Below, piece after piece: positions 8,453 through 15,444 of a DNA stretch of 31,253 bases. The position numbers and the translations under genes were made by a program. Each line of letters begins with the position of its first letter. Position 1 is the first letter of the stretch. The notes beneath the pieces are model-generated. The model had not been told where the DNA came from. It worked only from the letters and a program-made list of their open reading frames with translations, and did no database searches. The stretch is taken from NCBI GenBank assembly GCA_943908405.1, contig CALTTE010000010.1, forward strand, positions 1 through 31,253, written 5' to 3'. This DNA comes from an uncultured Moraxella sp. GTDB taxonomy: Bacteria; Pseudomonadota; Gammaproteobacteria; Pseudomonadales; Moraxellaceae.

Positions 8453-9144
8453 AATGGCAAGCCATTATTGAGTATTTTCCCGACTTGCTAAAAGCATCGA
8501 TATTGACCATTGAGCTTGTGGTGGTGTCGTGTGTGGCAGGGCTTATGCTTGGGGTGATTTTTGGACTTTTGCGTCTGTCCAAGCATACTTGGGTACAGAT
8601 TGTGCCATTTTTGTATGGGTATTTTTTTCGGGGTACGCCACTACTTGTACAGATTTTTTTGATTTATTATGGCTTAGGACAATTTAAATTTATCCAAGAC
8701 AGTGTGTTGTGGGAGCCTGTGCTGTCCCAGCCTTATTGGTGTGCGATTATTGCTTTTACGCTTAATACGGGTGCTTATGTTGCCGAGATTGTGCGAGGGG
8801 CGGTGCTTGCCATTCCCAAAGGCGAGCTTGAGGCGGCAGATGCCATCGGTATGTCGCCAGCACAAAAATTACAGCGTATTGTTATCCCACGTGCTTTTGG
8901 GATTATGGTGCCAGCGTATAGTAATGAAGTGATTTTTATGATTAAAGGCAGTGCATTGGCATCAACCATCACCTTGATGGATTTAACCAATAAGACCAGA
9001 AGCATCATTTCAGAGAATTATTTGACCATTGAGCTGTTTTTGGCGGCAGGTCTGATTTATTTGGCGATGACGTTTGTGTTTTTAATGCTTGCCAAAGCCT
9101 TTGAGCGATTCATTAACCGCCATAAATATTATAAGCCTGTTTGA
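8449..9144 (+). CDS. artM: Amino-acid ABC transporter permease (ArtM-like)
   Basis: A 231-residue inner-membrane permease, partner of the preceding one. It shows the HisM-type features: FRGTPLLVQIFLIYYG near residue 60, LNTGAYVAEIVRGAV near 105-119, and the EAA loop GELEAADAIGMSPAQKL (about 125-141). Its ATG overlaps the stop of artQ as ATGA. Length fits ArtM (E. coli 222). It closes the six-gene transporter locus; 232 bases follow before the next gene, enough for a terminator and a new promoter. Substrate is not determinable from the permease sequence. Confidence 0.88.
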   Translation: MKWQAIIEYFPDLLKASILTIELVVVSCVAGLMLGVIFGLLRLSKHTWVQIVPFLYGYFFRGTPLLVQIFLIYYGLGQFKFIQDSVLWEPVLSQPYWCAIIAFTLNTGAYVAEIVRGAVLAIPKGELEAADAIGMSPAQKLQRIVIPRAFGIMVPAYSNEVIFMIKGSALASTITLMDLTNKTRSIISENYLTIELFLAAGLIYLAMTFVFLMLAKAFERFINRHKYYKPV

Positions 9145-9176
9145 TTGATGGATTAAGTTGGTTTCTCGGGTGTTTA

Positions 9177-9235
9177 ATCCGATGCCATGTTTTAAAATAC
9201 TGGATTTGGATTGTGTTTTTTAATCGGATTTTTAG
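9177..9235 (+). terminator. Possible weak terminator after artM
   Basis: AATCCGAT (9177-9184) can pair with ATCGGATT (9223-9230), which runs into a short T stretch. The loop of 38 bases is long, so this is only a tentative end point for the transporter transcript. Confidence 0.25.
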
Positions 9236-9321
9236 GTTTAGTGTTTGGTTTGATGAGTTAAATTACGTTACATAAATTAACCAAATCCTACACGATATGG
9301 CATATTCGCTATAAAAAGCCA

Positions 9322-9350
9322 ACGACAGATGACTCAATTTGTTTTATAAT
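9322..9350 (+). promoter_or_regulatory. Putative sigma-70 promoter of the Balon-like gene
   Basis: A perfect -10 box TATAAT (9345-9350) is preceded at 17 bases by ACGACA (9322-9327), four of six matches to TTGACA. It lies 26 bases before the start codon and gives a short leader containing the AGGAG ribosome binding site (9367-9371). Confidence 0.55.
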
Positions 9351-9376
9351 AACAGCTATTTGAACTAGGAGCAATG

Positions 9377-10489
9377 ATGAAAGCAACTTTAAAAAGTTTA
9401 CGTAATGCCACAGGCAATCCAGCGGTCAGCGTTTTTGTTAAAACCCATCGCACCCACCCAGAAAATGAGCAAGACCCAATCGCCATCAAAAATCAATTAA
9501 AAGTGGTTGAAGAGCGAGTAACCGCCGAGTATGACAAACGTACCGCCGATGCAATCTTGGAGCAAATTCACGCCAAAACCGATGAGCTTGACCCTAATTA
9601 TAATTTGGATACTTTGGCGATTTTTGCCACCGCTGATGAGGCACTGGCGTTACGTCTGCCCTTTGATGCTACCGAGCGTGTGATTGTTGATGACAGATTC
9701 TCCACGCGTGATTTGATGCGTGATATGTCAGAGGCGGTGCATTATTATGTGTTGGTGATTACCAGTGAAAATGCCCGTTTGCTTGAGGCGGTGAATGACC
9801 GTTTGGTTAAAGAAATCAAAGGCGATAGCGAGCGTCAAGATGAGATGAATGAACTGACCTTCCCCATTCACAATACAAGCCTACCCACAGGTTCAAAAGC
9901 CGACCGTACTGGCTCATCAGACGACCACAGCTACCTAAAAGAATTTATGAACCGTGTTGATAAAAGCTTACAGCAATTTCATCACATTGACCCATTGCCT
10001 GTAGTGATTATTGGTGATAGCCGTACCGTTGGTTTTTATGAGCAAGTCTGCGACAATCCATCGGTGATTTTGGGTAAAGTGGATCACAACGCTGCTCACC
10101 TTAAGGACGGCGATGCGGGTGAGATTTTGGCACAAGTGCAAGAACTTGTGGAGACTGTGCGTGGTGAACGCTATGAGCGTGCGTTGGGTGAGCTTGAAAA
10201 AGCCCGTAATAATGACTTGTTGCGTACCGATTTGCAAGATATTTATCGTGCCAGTGTTGAGGGTAATGCTGTAACACTACTTGTACGCAAAGGCTACATT
10301 GTGCCAGCGGTGATTGACGAGACTGCTTTGACGTTGCGTGTTACCGATGATTTAGACGCCGATAACATAAGCCATGATGCGGTGGGTGATATTATTGAGC
10401 TGGTTAGCCACAATGGTGGCGAGGTGGTGTTTGTGCCAGAAGACAAAATGGACGAAAATACACCGATTGCATTGATTACTCGCTACTAA
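9377..10489 (+). CDS. Balon-like ribosome hibernation factor (eRF1/Pelota-related, baeRF-type)
   Basis: A 370-residue, acidic, soluble protein with no signal peptide. I recognise the bacterial archaeo-eukaryotic release factor fold: an N-terminal domain (about 1-115), a middle segment starting HYYVLVITSENARLLEA (about 122-138) that continues through DPLPVVIIGDSRTVGFYE, and a C-terminal eL30-like end with GGEVVFVPEDKM and IALITRY. The peptide-release motif GGQ is absent. The overall pattern and the family background point to Balon, described in Psychrobacter (same bacterial family), which enters the ribosomal A site with EF-Tu to put ribosomes into hibernation. The start at 9377 rather than 9374 gives AGGAG a 5-base spacing. 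The gene stands alone with its own promoter. Assignment to Balon in particular is from memory of the family, without alignment. Confidence 0.75.
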   Translation: MKATLKSLRNATGNPAVSVFVKTHRTHPENEQDPIAIKNQLKVVEERVTAEYDKRTADAILEQIHAKTDELDPNYNLDTLAIFATADEALALRLPFDATERVIVDDRFSTRDLMRDMSEAVHYYVLVITSENARLLEAVNDRLVKEIKGDSERQDEMNELTFPIHNTSLPTGSKADRTGSSDDHSYLKEFMNRVDKSLQQFHHIDPLPVVIIGDSRTVGFYEQVCDNPSVILGKVDHNAAHLKDGDAGEILAQVQELVETVRGERYERALGELEKARNNDLLRTDLQDIYRASVEGNAVTLLVRKGYIVPAVIDETALTLRVTDDLDADNISHDAVGDIIELVSHNGGEVVFVPEDKMDENTPIALITRY

Positions 10490-10744
10490 CCGCTTCTACT
10501 TATGGGCTAAACTGACCGTTGGTTAAATATTACCAACCAATAAAAGTATAAATTGCGTTAAGTTTATTTGTTTAGCAATTGGTTTTGGTGATTGATATTT
10601 AGTGGCTGGTAACTATTGGCTTAATGTTTGGCTTTATAGTCCTATGTGAATTTGACTTTTAGTCTAATGCTAAATAGTTTAATGTTAAATAGCCCAGTGG
10701 TTAAAAGCCCAGTGGGTATTTTGATGTAAATGTAAATTTAATGT
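10490..10744. other. Intergenic region with four 15-bp degenerate repeats
   Basis: After the Balon-like gene the sequence is AT-rich and non-coding. A small hairpin GTTGGT/ACCAAC at 10518-10537 lacks a T tract. Units of 15 bases can be read at 10665-10679, 10680-10694, 10695-10709 and 10710-10724 (TAATGCTAAATAGTT, TAATGTTAAATAGCC, CAGTGGTTAAAAGCC, CAGTGGGTATTTTGA). Confidence 0.6.
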
Positions 10745-10770
10745 AAAATGGCAGCCTCGGTTGCCATTTT
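10745..10770 (+). terminator. Rho-independent terminator-like hairpin
   Basis: AAAATGGCAGCC (10745-10756) pairs with GGTTGCCATTTT (10759-10770) with one G-T wobble, giving a stem of about 11 bp around a CTCG tetraloop and ending in TTTT, then GATTTTG. The A and T flanks make it potentially bidirectional. It lies about 250 bases after the Balon-like gene and 40 bases before the next start codon. Confidence 0.65.
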
Positions 10771-10810
10771 GATTTTGATGGCTTTGGTCAAAATAAAAAA
10801 TGGGGGAGAG

Positions 10811-11551
10811 ATGTCGCTATTAACCATCACCAGTTATAATATCCACAAAGGAATGTCGCCACTCAATCGCTTGGTTAAGATGACCCAAATGGGACAAGCA
10901 TTGTCAGGGGTTGCCCCTGATGTGTTGTGTTTGCAAGAGGTGCAGGGGCAAAACTTAAAGCGTGTGATAAGCTACAATGAGTACCCAGAACAATCCCAAC
11001 ACGAGTGGTTTGGCGAGTATTTAAAACTCAAAAGTGATTATGGCAGAAATGCCGATTACGCCCACGGACATCACGGCAATGCGGTATTGAGTCGTTATCC
11101 CCTTGACCCAAAACACAATGTCAATATCACTGTTAACCGCTTGGAACAGCGAGGGGTGTTGCACTGTGAGATTACCGTGGCAGAACACCCGCCCATCGTG
11201 GTGCTAAATGCCCATCTTAATTTGCTCAATCGTGATAGAGTTAAGCAATACGATGCCATCTGTGAGTATATTTGCTGTGAGATTGACGATGATAAGCCAT
11301 TGATTTTGGCGGGGGACTTTAATGATTGGGGACGTCAAGCCAAAAAACATTTGGCAAAATTGGGGCTAAGCGAAGCCTTTGAGGTAATGTATGGCACAAG
11401 CCCTGCAACCTTTCCTGCCAAATTGCCGATATTGAGTCTTGACCGTATTTTTGTTAAAAACTTAACCGTCAAAAACGCCATTGTCCACGCTGGTGTTCCT
11501 TGGTCTAATTTATCTGACCATTTGCCCATCAGTGCTGTTGTTGCGGTATAA
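10811..11551 (+). CDS. Endonuclease/exonuclease/phosphatase (EEP) family protein
   Basis: A 246-residue metal-dependent hydrolase of the DNase I/EEP fold. The catalytic pattern is complete: YNIHKG (Asn10), QEVQ (Glu43), NAHLNL (His135), AGDFNDW (Asp169, Asn171), LDRIF (Asp211) and SDHLPI (Asp236-His237). The family includes nucleases and phosphodiesterases, and the YbhP-like members are often near cardiolipin synthase genes; no such neighbour is here, so the substrate is unknown. The start at 10811 gives the normal family N-terminus; a longer frame from 10748 would run through a terminator-like hairpin and adds a sequence without family resemblance. GGGGGAG lies just upstream (10802-10808). 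No signal peptide, so cytoplasmic. A 12-base tandem repeat begins on its stop codon. Confidence 0.85.
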   Translation: MSLLTITSYNIHKGMSPLNRLVKMTQMGQALSGVAPDVLCLQEVQGQNLKRVISYNEYPEQSQHEWFGEYLKLKSDYGRNADYAHGHHGNAVLSRYPLDPKHNVNITVNRLEQRGVLHCEITVAEHPPIVVLNAHLNLLNRDRVKQYDAICEYICCEIDDDKPLILAGDFNDWGRQAKKHLAKLGLSEAFEVMYGTSPATFPAKLPILSLDRIFVKNLTVKNAIVHAGVPWSNLSDHLPISAVVAV

Positions 11552-11586
11552 TGCGGTGTTTGATGCGGTGTTTGATGCTGTATTTG
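11551..11586. repeat. Three 12-bp tandem repeats beginning at a stop codon
   Basis: ATGCGGTGTTTG occurs at 11551-11562 and 11563-11574, followed by ATGCTGTATTTG at 11575-11586. The first base is the last A of the EEP gene's TAA. A further pair of AAATATTTAGYGGT-like words lies at about 11615-11645, before mltG. Confidence 0.88.
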
Positions 11587-11677
11587 ACTGTTAAAGACTA
11601 GCCATTGAAGACCAAATATTTAGTGGTTAAATATTTAGCGGTATTGTTAAACGTTAAAAACTAACAAAAGGGGTTGT

Positions 11678-12847
11678 ATGCCGAACAATTCACCCAAAAA
11701 TCAGCCAAACAACAAGCACAAAAAACAACCTACCAGCCGTTCATCAGGTAAGCCAATGACCCATCGTAAAACACGCAAAAACACAAAAAAAAATAATCGC
11801 AAAACAATAGTGTTGATGGCGACAGTGGTGGTTTTAGTGGTTATAATAGCGACCGCTTTGGTGGTCTATGCCAGTATTTTTGCCCCCACAACAAGGGCGG
11901 GTAAAATGCTGGTGGTGGATAAAGGCGATACCTATCAAAGCCTACTTATCAATAACCCTTGGCAGACGCACCCTTTAGCCATATCGCAAGTCGGCAAGCT
12001 GTATTTGCGATTTGTCTCTGGGCATTTGCAGACAGGGTCTTATCGTATCGCCAATCAGGCAAGTTTGTATGAGGTGGTCAATGCCTTGCAAGCAGGCACG
12101 GATACGGCGATGATTAAGGTGCAGATTATTGAGGGCAAAACCATTAAAGATTTGTATTACCGCCTAAAAACCACCGAGGGCATTCAATTAACGCTGTTAT
12201 CACCGCTGGAGGATGAAACTTACACTTGGGAGCAAGTCCAAGCTGATGATAAAAAAGTGGCACAGGCACTGGGACTGACAGACAAGCTAAGTTTGGAGGG
12301 GTTATTTGCTCCTGATACCTATTATTTTGCCACAGGCGTAAGCGACCAGACGATTTTGCAAAATCTGTATGAGCGTCAAAGCCAGCGACTGGCACAGGCT
12401 TGGCAAGAACGCAGCGATAACCTGCCCTATCAAACGGCGTATGAATTGCTGATTATGGCAAGCATTGTAGAAAAAGAAACAGGGCTTGTTGAGGAGCGAG
12501 GTAAGGTAGCGGGCGTGTTTGTCAATCGCCTGAACAAAAAAATGCGTCTACAGACCGACCCAACCATTATCTATGGCTTATTTGACCGTTATGATGGCAA
12601 AATTTACCGTGTCAATATTGATGAAAAAACCGCTTATAATACCTATCAAATTGATGGCTTGCCGCCAACGCCGATTGCTCTGCCTTCATACCAAGCCTTG
12701 CAAGCGGCTGCCCACCCTGACAACACGCCTTATTTGTATTTTGTTGCCACAGGCAAAGGCGGACATAATTTTAGTACCACGCTTGATGAGCATAACCAAG
12801 CGGTAGCGGCTTATCGGCAAGTTATCGCCAGTCAAAATAAAAAATAA
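11678..12847 (+). CDS. mltG: Endolytic murein transglycosylase MltG (YceG family)
   Basis: A 389-residue inner-membrane enzyme that cleaves nascent glycan strands and helps terminate peptidoglycan polymerisation. A basic, Asn/Lys-rich cytoplasmic tail (residues 1-42) precedes one transmembrane segment (about 43-66, TIVLMATVVVLVVIIATALVV). The periplasmic part has a LysM-like region (KMLVVDKGDTYQSLL) and the YceG catalytic core: ASIVEKETG with the conserved glutamates at 265 and 267, then VFVNRLNKKMRLQTDPT and GGHNFSTTLDEHNQAV. The tail is longer than in E. coli MltG (340 residues). AAGGGG is 4 bases before the ATG. tmk follows after 99 bases, as in many proteobacteria, but pabC and holB, frequent neighbours elsewhere, are absent. 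Confidence 0.95.
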   Translation: MPNNSPKNQPNNKHKKQPTSRSSGKPMTHRKTRKNTKKNNRKTIVLMATVVVLVVIIATALVVYASIFAPTTRAGKMLVVDKGDTYQSLLINNPWQTHPLAISQVGKLYLRFVSGHLQTGSYRIANQASLYEVVNALQAGTDTAMIKVQIIEGKTIKDLYYRLKTTEGIQLTLLSPLEDETYTWEQVQADDKKVAQALGLTDKLSLEGLFAPDTYYFATGVSDQTILQNLYERQSQRLAQAWQERSDNLPYQTAYELLIMASIVEKETGLVEERGKVAGVFVNRLNKKMRLQTDPTIIYGLFDRYDGKIYRVNIDEKTAYNTYQIDGLPPTPIALPSYQALQAAAHPDNTPYLYFVATGKGGHNFSTTLDEHNQAVAAYRQVIASQNKK

Positions 12848-12946
12848 CCATCAATAAAACGAGTGAAAAGGTGGTAGCAACAATCAATCAACCATCAACA
12901 ACTAACCATCAATCAAGTATTAGCCAAGTAAACGACAGGATAAATA

Positions 12947-13705
12947 ATGCAGTATCAGATAACGCCAAACCAAGCCAAGCAAGAGGGTATAAAGCTAAGC
13001 TTGCCAAACGGTGAGACGTCAGTACAAGGCTTGGTAAAAGACCCAGCAACAGGCTTAGTGCAAGGCAAATTTATTAGCTTTGAAGGCACAGAAGGGGTAG
13101 GAAAAACCACCGCCATTGATGGCTTGTGTGAAAGGCTACAACAATATGGCATTGATTTTGTTCGCACACGAGAGCCAGGAGGTAGTGAGTTTGCTGAGCT
13201 GTTGCGTGCCAAGCTTTTGGACAATGCCACCCAAATGCACAGCGATACCGAACTTTTGACAATGTTTACTGCACGGGTGGACCATTTGCATAAGCTGATT
13301 TTGCCTGCCTTGCAAGCGGGTAAATGGGTGCTTTGCGACCGTTTTGTTGATTCAACGGTGGCATATCAAGGTTTTGGGCGTTATGGTGGCGATGGCGAAC
13401 AATTAGCCAAAATTGCCTATTTAAGCCAAAATTTTGTGATACGAATGCCTGATTTGACCTTTTGGCTGGATATGGATATTGGTGCTGGGCTGATACGTGC
13501 CAACAAACGCAGTGCCAAAGACCGCTTTGAGACCCAGACGGCTGTTTTTTTTAATCAAGTGTATCAAGGATTTTTGCACCAGTATGAACGTAATTTAACA
13601 CGCATTTGTCGTATTGATGCCAATCAAAGTAAAGACAACGTGGTTAATGCGTTGCTTGATGAATTAAATAAAAAAGGATTGTTGAGCATAACAGAGGATT
13701 TTTAA
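12947..13705 (+). CDS. tmk: Thymidylate kinase, with N-terminal extension
   Basis: A 252-residue enzyme that phosphorylates dTMP to dTDP for DNA synthesis. The P-loop FEGTEGVGKTT is at residues 45-55, followed by TREPGG (74-79), the DR motif in CDRFVDSTVAYQG (131-132) and a lid-like RSAKDRFE near 188-195. Family members usually start only 3-8 residues before the P-loop and have 205-215 residues. Here about 39 extra residues precede KFISFEG. The ATG at 12947 has a good AGGA at 12937-12940 (spacing 6), so the extension is probably translated; the alternative GTG at 13058 has no good ribosome binding site. It follows mltG. The extension has no recognisable motif and is not a signal peptide. Confidence 0.95.
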   Translation: MQYQITPNQAKQEGIKLSLPNGETSVQGLVKDPATGLVQGKFISFEGTEGVGKTTAIDGLCERLQQYGIDFVRTREPGGSEFAELLRAKLLDNATQMHSDTELLTMFTARVDHLHKLILPALQAGKWVLCDRFVDSTVAYQGFGRYGGDGEQLAKIAYLSQNFVIRMPDLTFWLDMDIGAGLIRANKRSAKDRFETQTAVFFNQVYQGFLHQYERNLTRICRIDANQSKDNVVNALLDELNKKGLLSITEDF

Positions 13706-13942
13706 TGTTATTGGTTGGCTTGACGATTAAAAAATGGTACGGATTTTAAATACCAAAGACTGTTTGGGTGCTAGGGTTGGTTTAAGTGATTGATGTTTTT
13801 TTGGGGCTGATAATGATTAAAGTTGGTGCTTTGCTGTACTTGTTTATCACACAAAGCATTGGTACAAAAACTGCCACCAAATACGCAAACCACTCACTTA
13901 AAAAAGCATACAAAGCGGATATGGCAAATACCTGTGGGTTTG

Positions 13943-13951
13943 TGATACACT
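13943..13951 (+). promoter_or_regulatory. Possible extended -10 promoter for dapA
   Basis: TGATACACT reads as an extended -10 element (TGn followed by TACACT), 27 bases before the dapA start. There is no good -35 at 17 bases (GGCAAA). The 273-base tmk-dapA gap otherwise contains an inverted pair TGCTTTG/CAAAGCA near 13830-13862 and nothing else notable. Confidence 0.4.
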
Positions 13952-13978
13952 AACATTTATTTTTGATAAGGGTGATTG

Positions 13979-14884
13979 ATGCTCAACACTTATACCGAAA
14001 TCAAACAACGGCTAAAAGGCTCAATGACGGCTTTGGTAACTCCAATGCACCCTGATGGAGCGGTGGATTACGACAGCCTAGCTGAACTTATTGAATGGCA
14101 AATTAGTGAAGGTAGCCACGCTTTGGTTTCGGCGGGGACGACAGGTGAAGCAGCTACCTTATCAATGCAAGAACACGGTAGCGTTATTGAGTTTTTTGTT
14201 AAGCAGGTTGCCAAGCGTGTGCCTGTGATTGCAGGCACAGGGGCTAATAGCACCCATGAGGCCATTGCACTGACCAAGCACGCCTATGACGTTGGGGCGG
14301 ATTGTGCTTTGTTGGTCGTGCCTTATTACAATAAACCTACCCAAGAGGGAATGTTTCAGCATTATAAGGCAGTTGCCCAAGCCGTGCCGATACCGCAAAT
14401 TTTATACAATGTGCCAGGACGGACGGTGGTGGATATGCAAGAGGAGACCGTCAATCGCTTGGCAGATATTGACAATATTGTCGCCATCAAAGACGCTACA
14501 GGCAATCTGGTGCGAGGTGAGTCGCTGATTAAGCAGGTATCCGACCGTTTGGTGGTACTGTCAGGCGATGATCCAACCGCCCTTGAATTAGTGCGATTGG
14601 GTGCAATGGGTAATATTTCGGTAACGTCCAATATCGCCCCAAGGGCAATGAGTCAGTTATTTGAGTTGGCATTGGCGGGTAAATTTGATGAAGCAATGCT
14701 GATTAACGAAGGGGTTGCTCACTTGCACAAAGATTTGTTTATAGAAACCTCACCACAACCTGTCAAATACGCCCTACACAAAATGGGCAAAATTAAAGCG
14801 GGCATACGTTTGCCTTTGGTTTGGCTGTCTTATGCCAACCAAAGTGTCATTGATGACAGTTTACGCCACGCCAATTTGATTTAG
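13979..14884 (+). CDS. dapA: 4-hydroxy-tetrahydrodipicolinate synthase
   Basis: A 301-residue aldolase-family enzyme that condenses pyruvate with aspartate semialdehyde in the first committed step toward diaminopimelate and lysine. Active-site residues are clear: the Schiff-base lysine K171 in VAIKDATGN, Tyr143 in LYNVPGRT with R148, Thr54-Thr55 in SAGTTGEAATL and Tyr117 in VVPYYNKPTQEG. The ATG at 13979 has AAGGG (13968-13972) 6 bases upstream and is preferred over the adjacent TTG. Together with lysA and dapF a few kilobases downstream it makes this a diaminopimelate/lysine region, though the genes are separated. The stop lies inside a 16-base tandem duplication that supplies the next gene's ribosome binding site. 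No lysine riboswitch is visible upstream. Confidence 0.98.
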   Translation: MLNTYTEIKQRLKGSMTALVTPMHPDGAVDYDSLAELIEWQISEGSHALVSAGTTGEAATLSMQEHGSVIEFFVKQVAKRVPVIAGTGANSTHEAIALTKHAYDVGADCALLVVPYYNKPTQEGMFQHYKAVAQAVPIPQILYNVPGRTVVDMQEETVNRLADIDNIVAIKDATGNLVRGESLIKQVSDRLVVLSGDDPTALELVRLGAMGNISVTSNIAPRAMSQLFELALAGKFDEAMLINEGVAHLHKDLFIETSPQPVKYALHKMGKIKAGIRLPLVWLSYANQSVIDDSLRHANLI

Positions 14885-14907
14885 GGGATTATTGATTTAG
14901 GGGATAA
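14876..14907. repeat. 16-bp tandem duplication over the dapA stop
   Basis: TTGATTTAGGGGATTA (14876-14891) is followed directly by TTGATTTAGGGGATAA (14892-14907). The first copy holds the dapA stop TAG (14882-14884). The second copy puts AGGGG at 14899-14903, 6 bases before the ATG of the next gene. Confidence 0.93.
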
Positions 14908-14909
14908 TA

Positions 14910-15302
14910 ATGTTAAATAAACCACACGCTATGATAAAACAAGCAACATCGCTTGCATTTAAACCGCTTGCATTTAAGTTGTCTAAAAAATTTAAACCGC
15001 CCAAAAAATTTCAGTTGCCCAAAAATACCGCTTGCAATGCCACAAAAATCGTTGTTTTGGTGCTTGGGCTTGGCTTGCTCGGTGGCTGTCAGCAAACCAA
15101 ATCGTTGTTTGGTAGCAGTGTTGGCAATGTGGATTATGCCACCGCCCAAAAATTGCCCCCTGTGCTATTGCCTGCCAACCAGCAAACTGATTTATTTGTG
15201 CCATTGTATGACGTACCAACCATCGCCACACCAACGCCAGATGAGATAGGTCATCGCTATGAATTGCCCCGTCCACCGACGAGCGTATCGCCGATACGAT
15301 AG
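14910..15302 (+). CDS. Small lipoprotein in the bamC position, resembling the BamC N-terminal segment
   Basis: A 130-residue predicted lipoprotein. A long basic N-region (KPLAFKLSKKFKPPKKFQLPK) precedes a hydrophobic segment and the lipobox LLGGC (Cys60). ATG 14931 is an alternative start. The mature part is only about 70 residues: YATAQKLPPVLLPANQ, then LFVPLYDVP, then YELPRPPTSV. This resembles in order the extended N-terminal segment of BamC (a Leu-x-x-Pro, Leu-Pro, Tyr/Ile-Pro and RPP pattern) that lies along BamD in the outer-membrane assembly complex. The two helix-grip domains of BamC are missing. The order dapA-lipoprotein-purC equals E. coli dapA-bamC-purC. I infer a minimal BamC-like protein; resemblance is short and unaligned. 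Its N-region carries in-frame 15-base and 18-base duplications. Confidence 0.65.
   Translation: MLNKPHAMIKQATSLAFKPLAFKLSKKFKPPKKFQLPKNTACNATKIVVLVLGLGLLGGCQQTKSLFGSSVGNVDYATAQKLPPVLLPANQQTDLFVPLYDVPTIATPTPDEIGHRYELPRPPTSVSPIR
14951..15020. repeat. In-frame 15-bp and 18-bp duplications in the lipoprotein signal region
   Basis: GCTTGCATTTAAACC (14951-14965) is followed by GCTTGCATTTAAGTT (14966-14980). Then AAAAAATTTAAACCGCCC (14985-15002) is followed by AAAAAATTTCAGTTGCCC (15003-15020). They encode LAFKP/LAFKL and KKFKPP/KKFQLP, which lengthen the basic N-region of the lipoprotein without shifting the frame. Confidence 0.85.
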
Positions 15303-15444
15303 TATAGTTTGGTTTTTGAATATGACAAAAGTGGCTTAAATTATCCTATTTTGTTTAGATGATGACTAATTTAGATGACGATTGTAATCAATTTAACAAC
15401 CAATATTTTATCATTTTAATGTTAATCAATTTATAAGGTGTCCA

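Noticed and set aside
10748..10810. Longer N-terminus for the EEP protein, giving a hydrophobic MAASVAILILMALV start
   Set aside because: It starts inside a terminator-like hairpin, has no ribosome binding site, and family members begin at the YNIHKG region.
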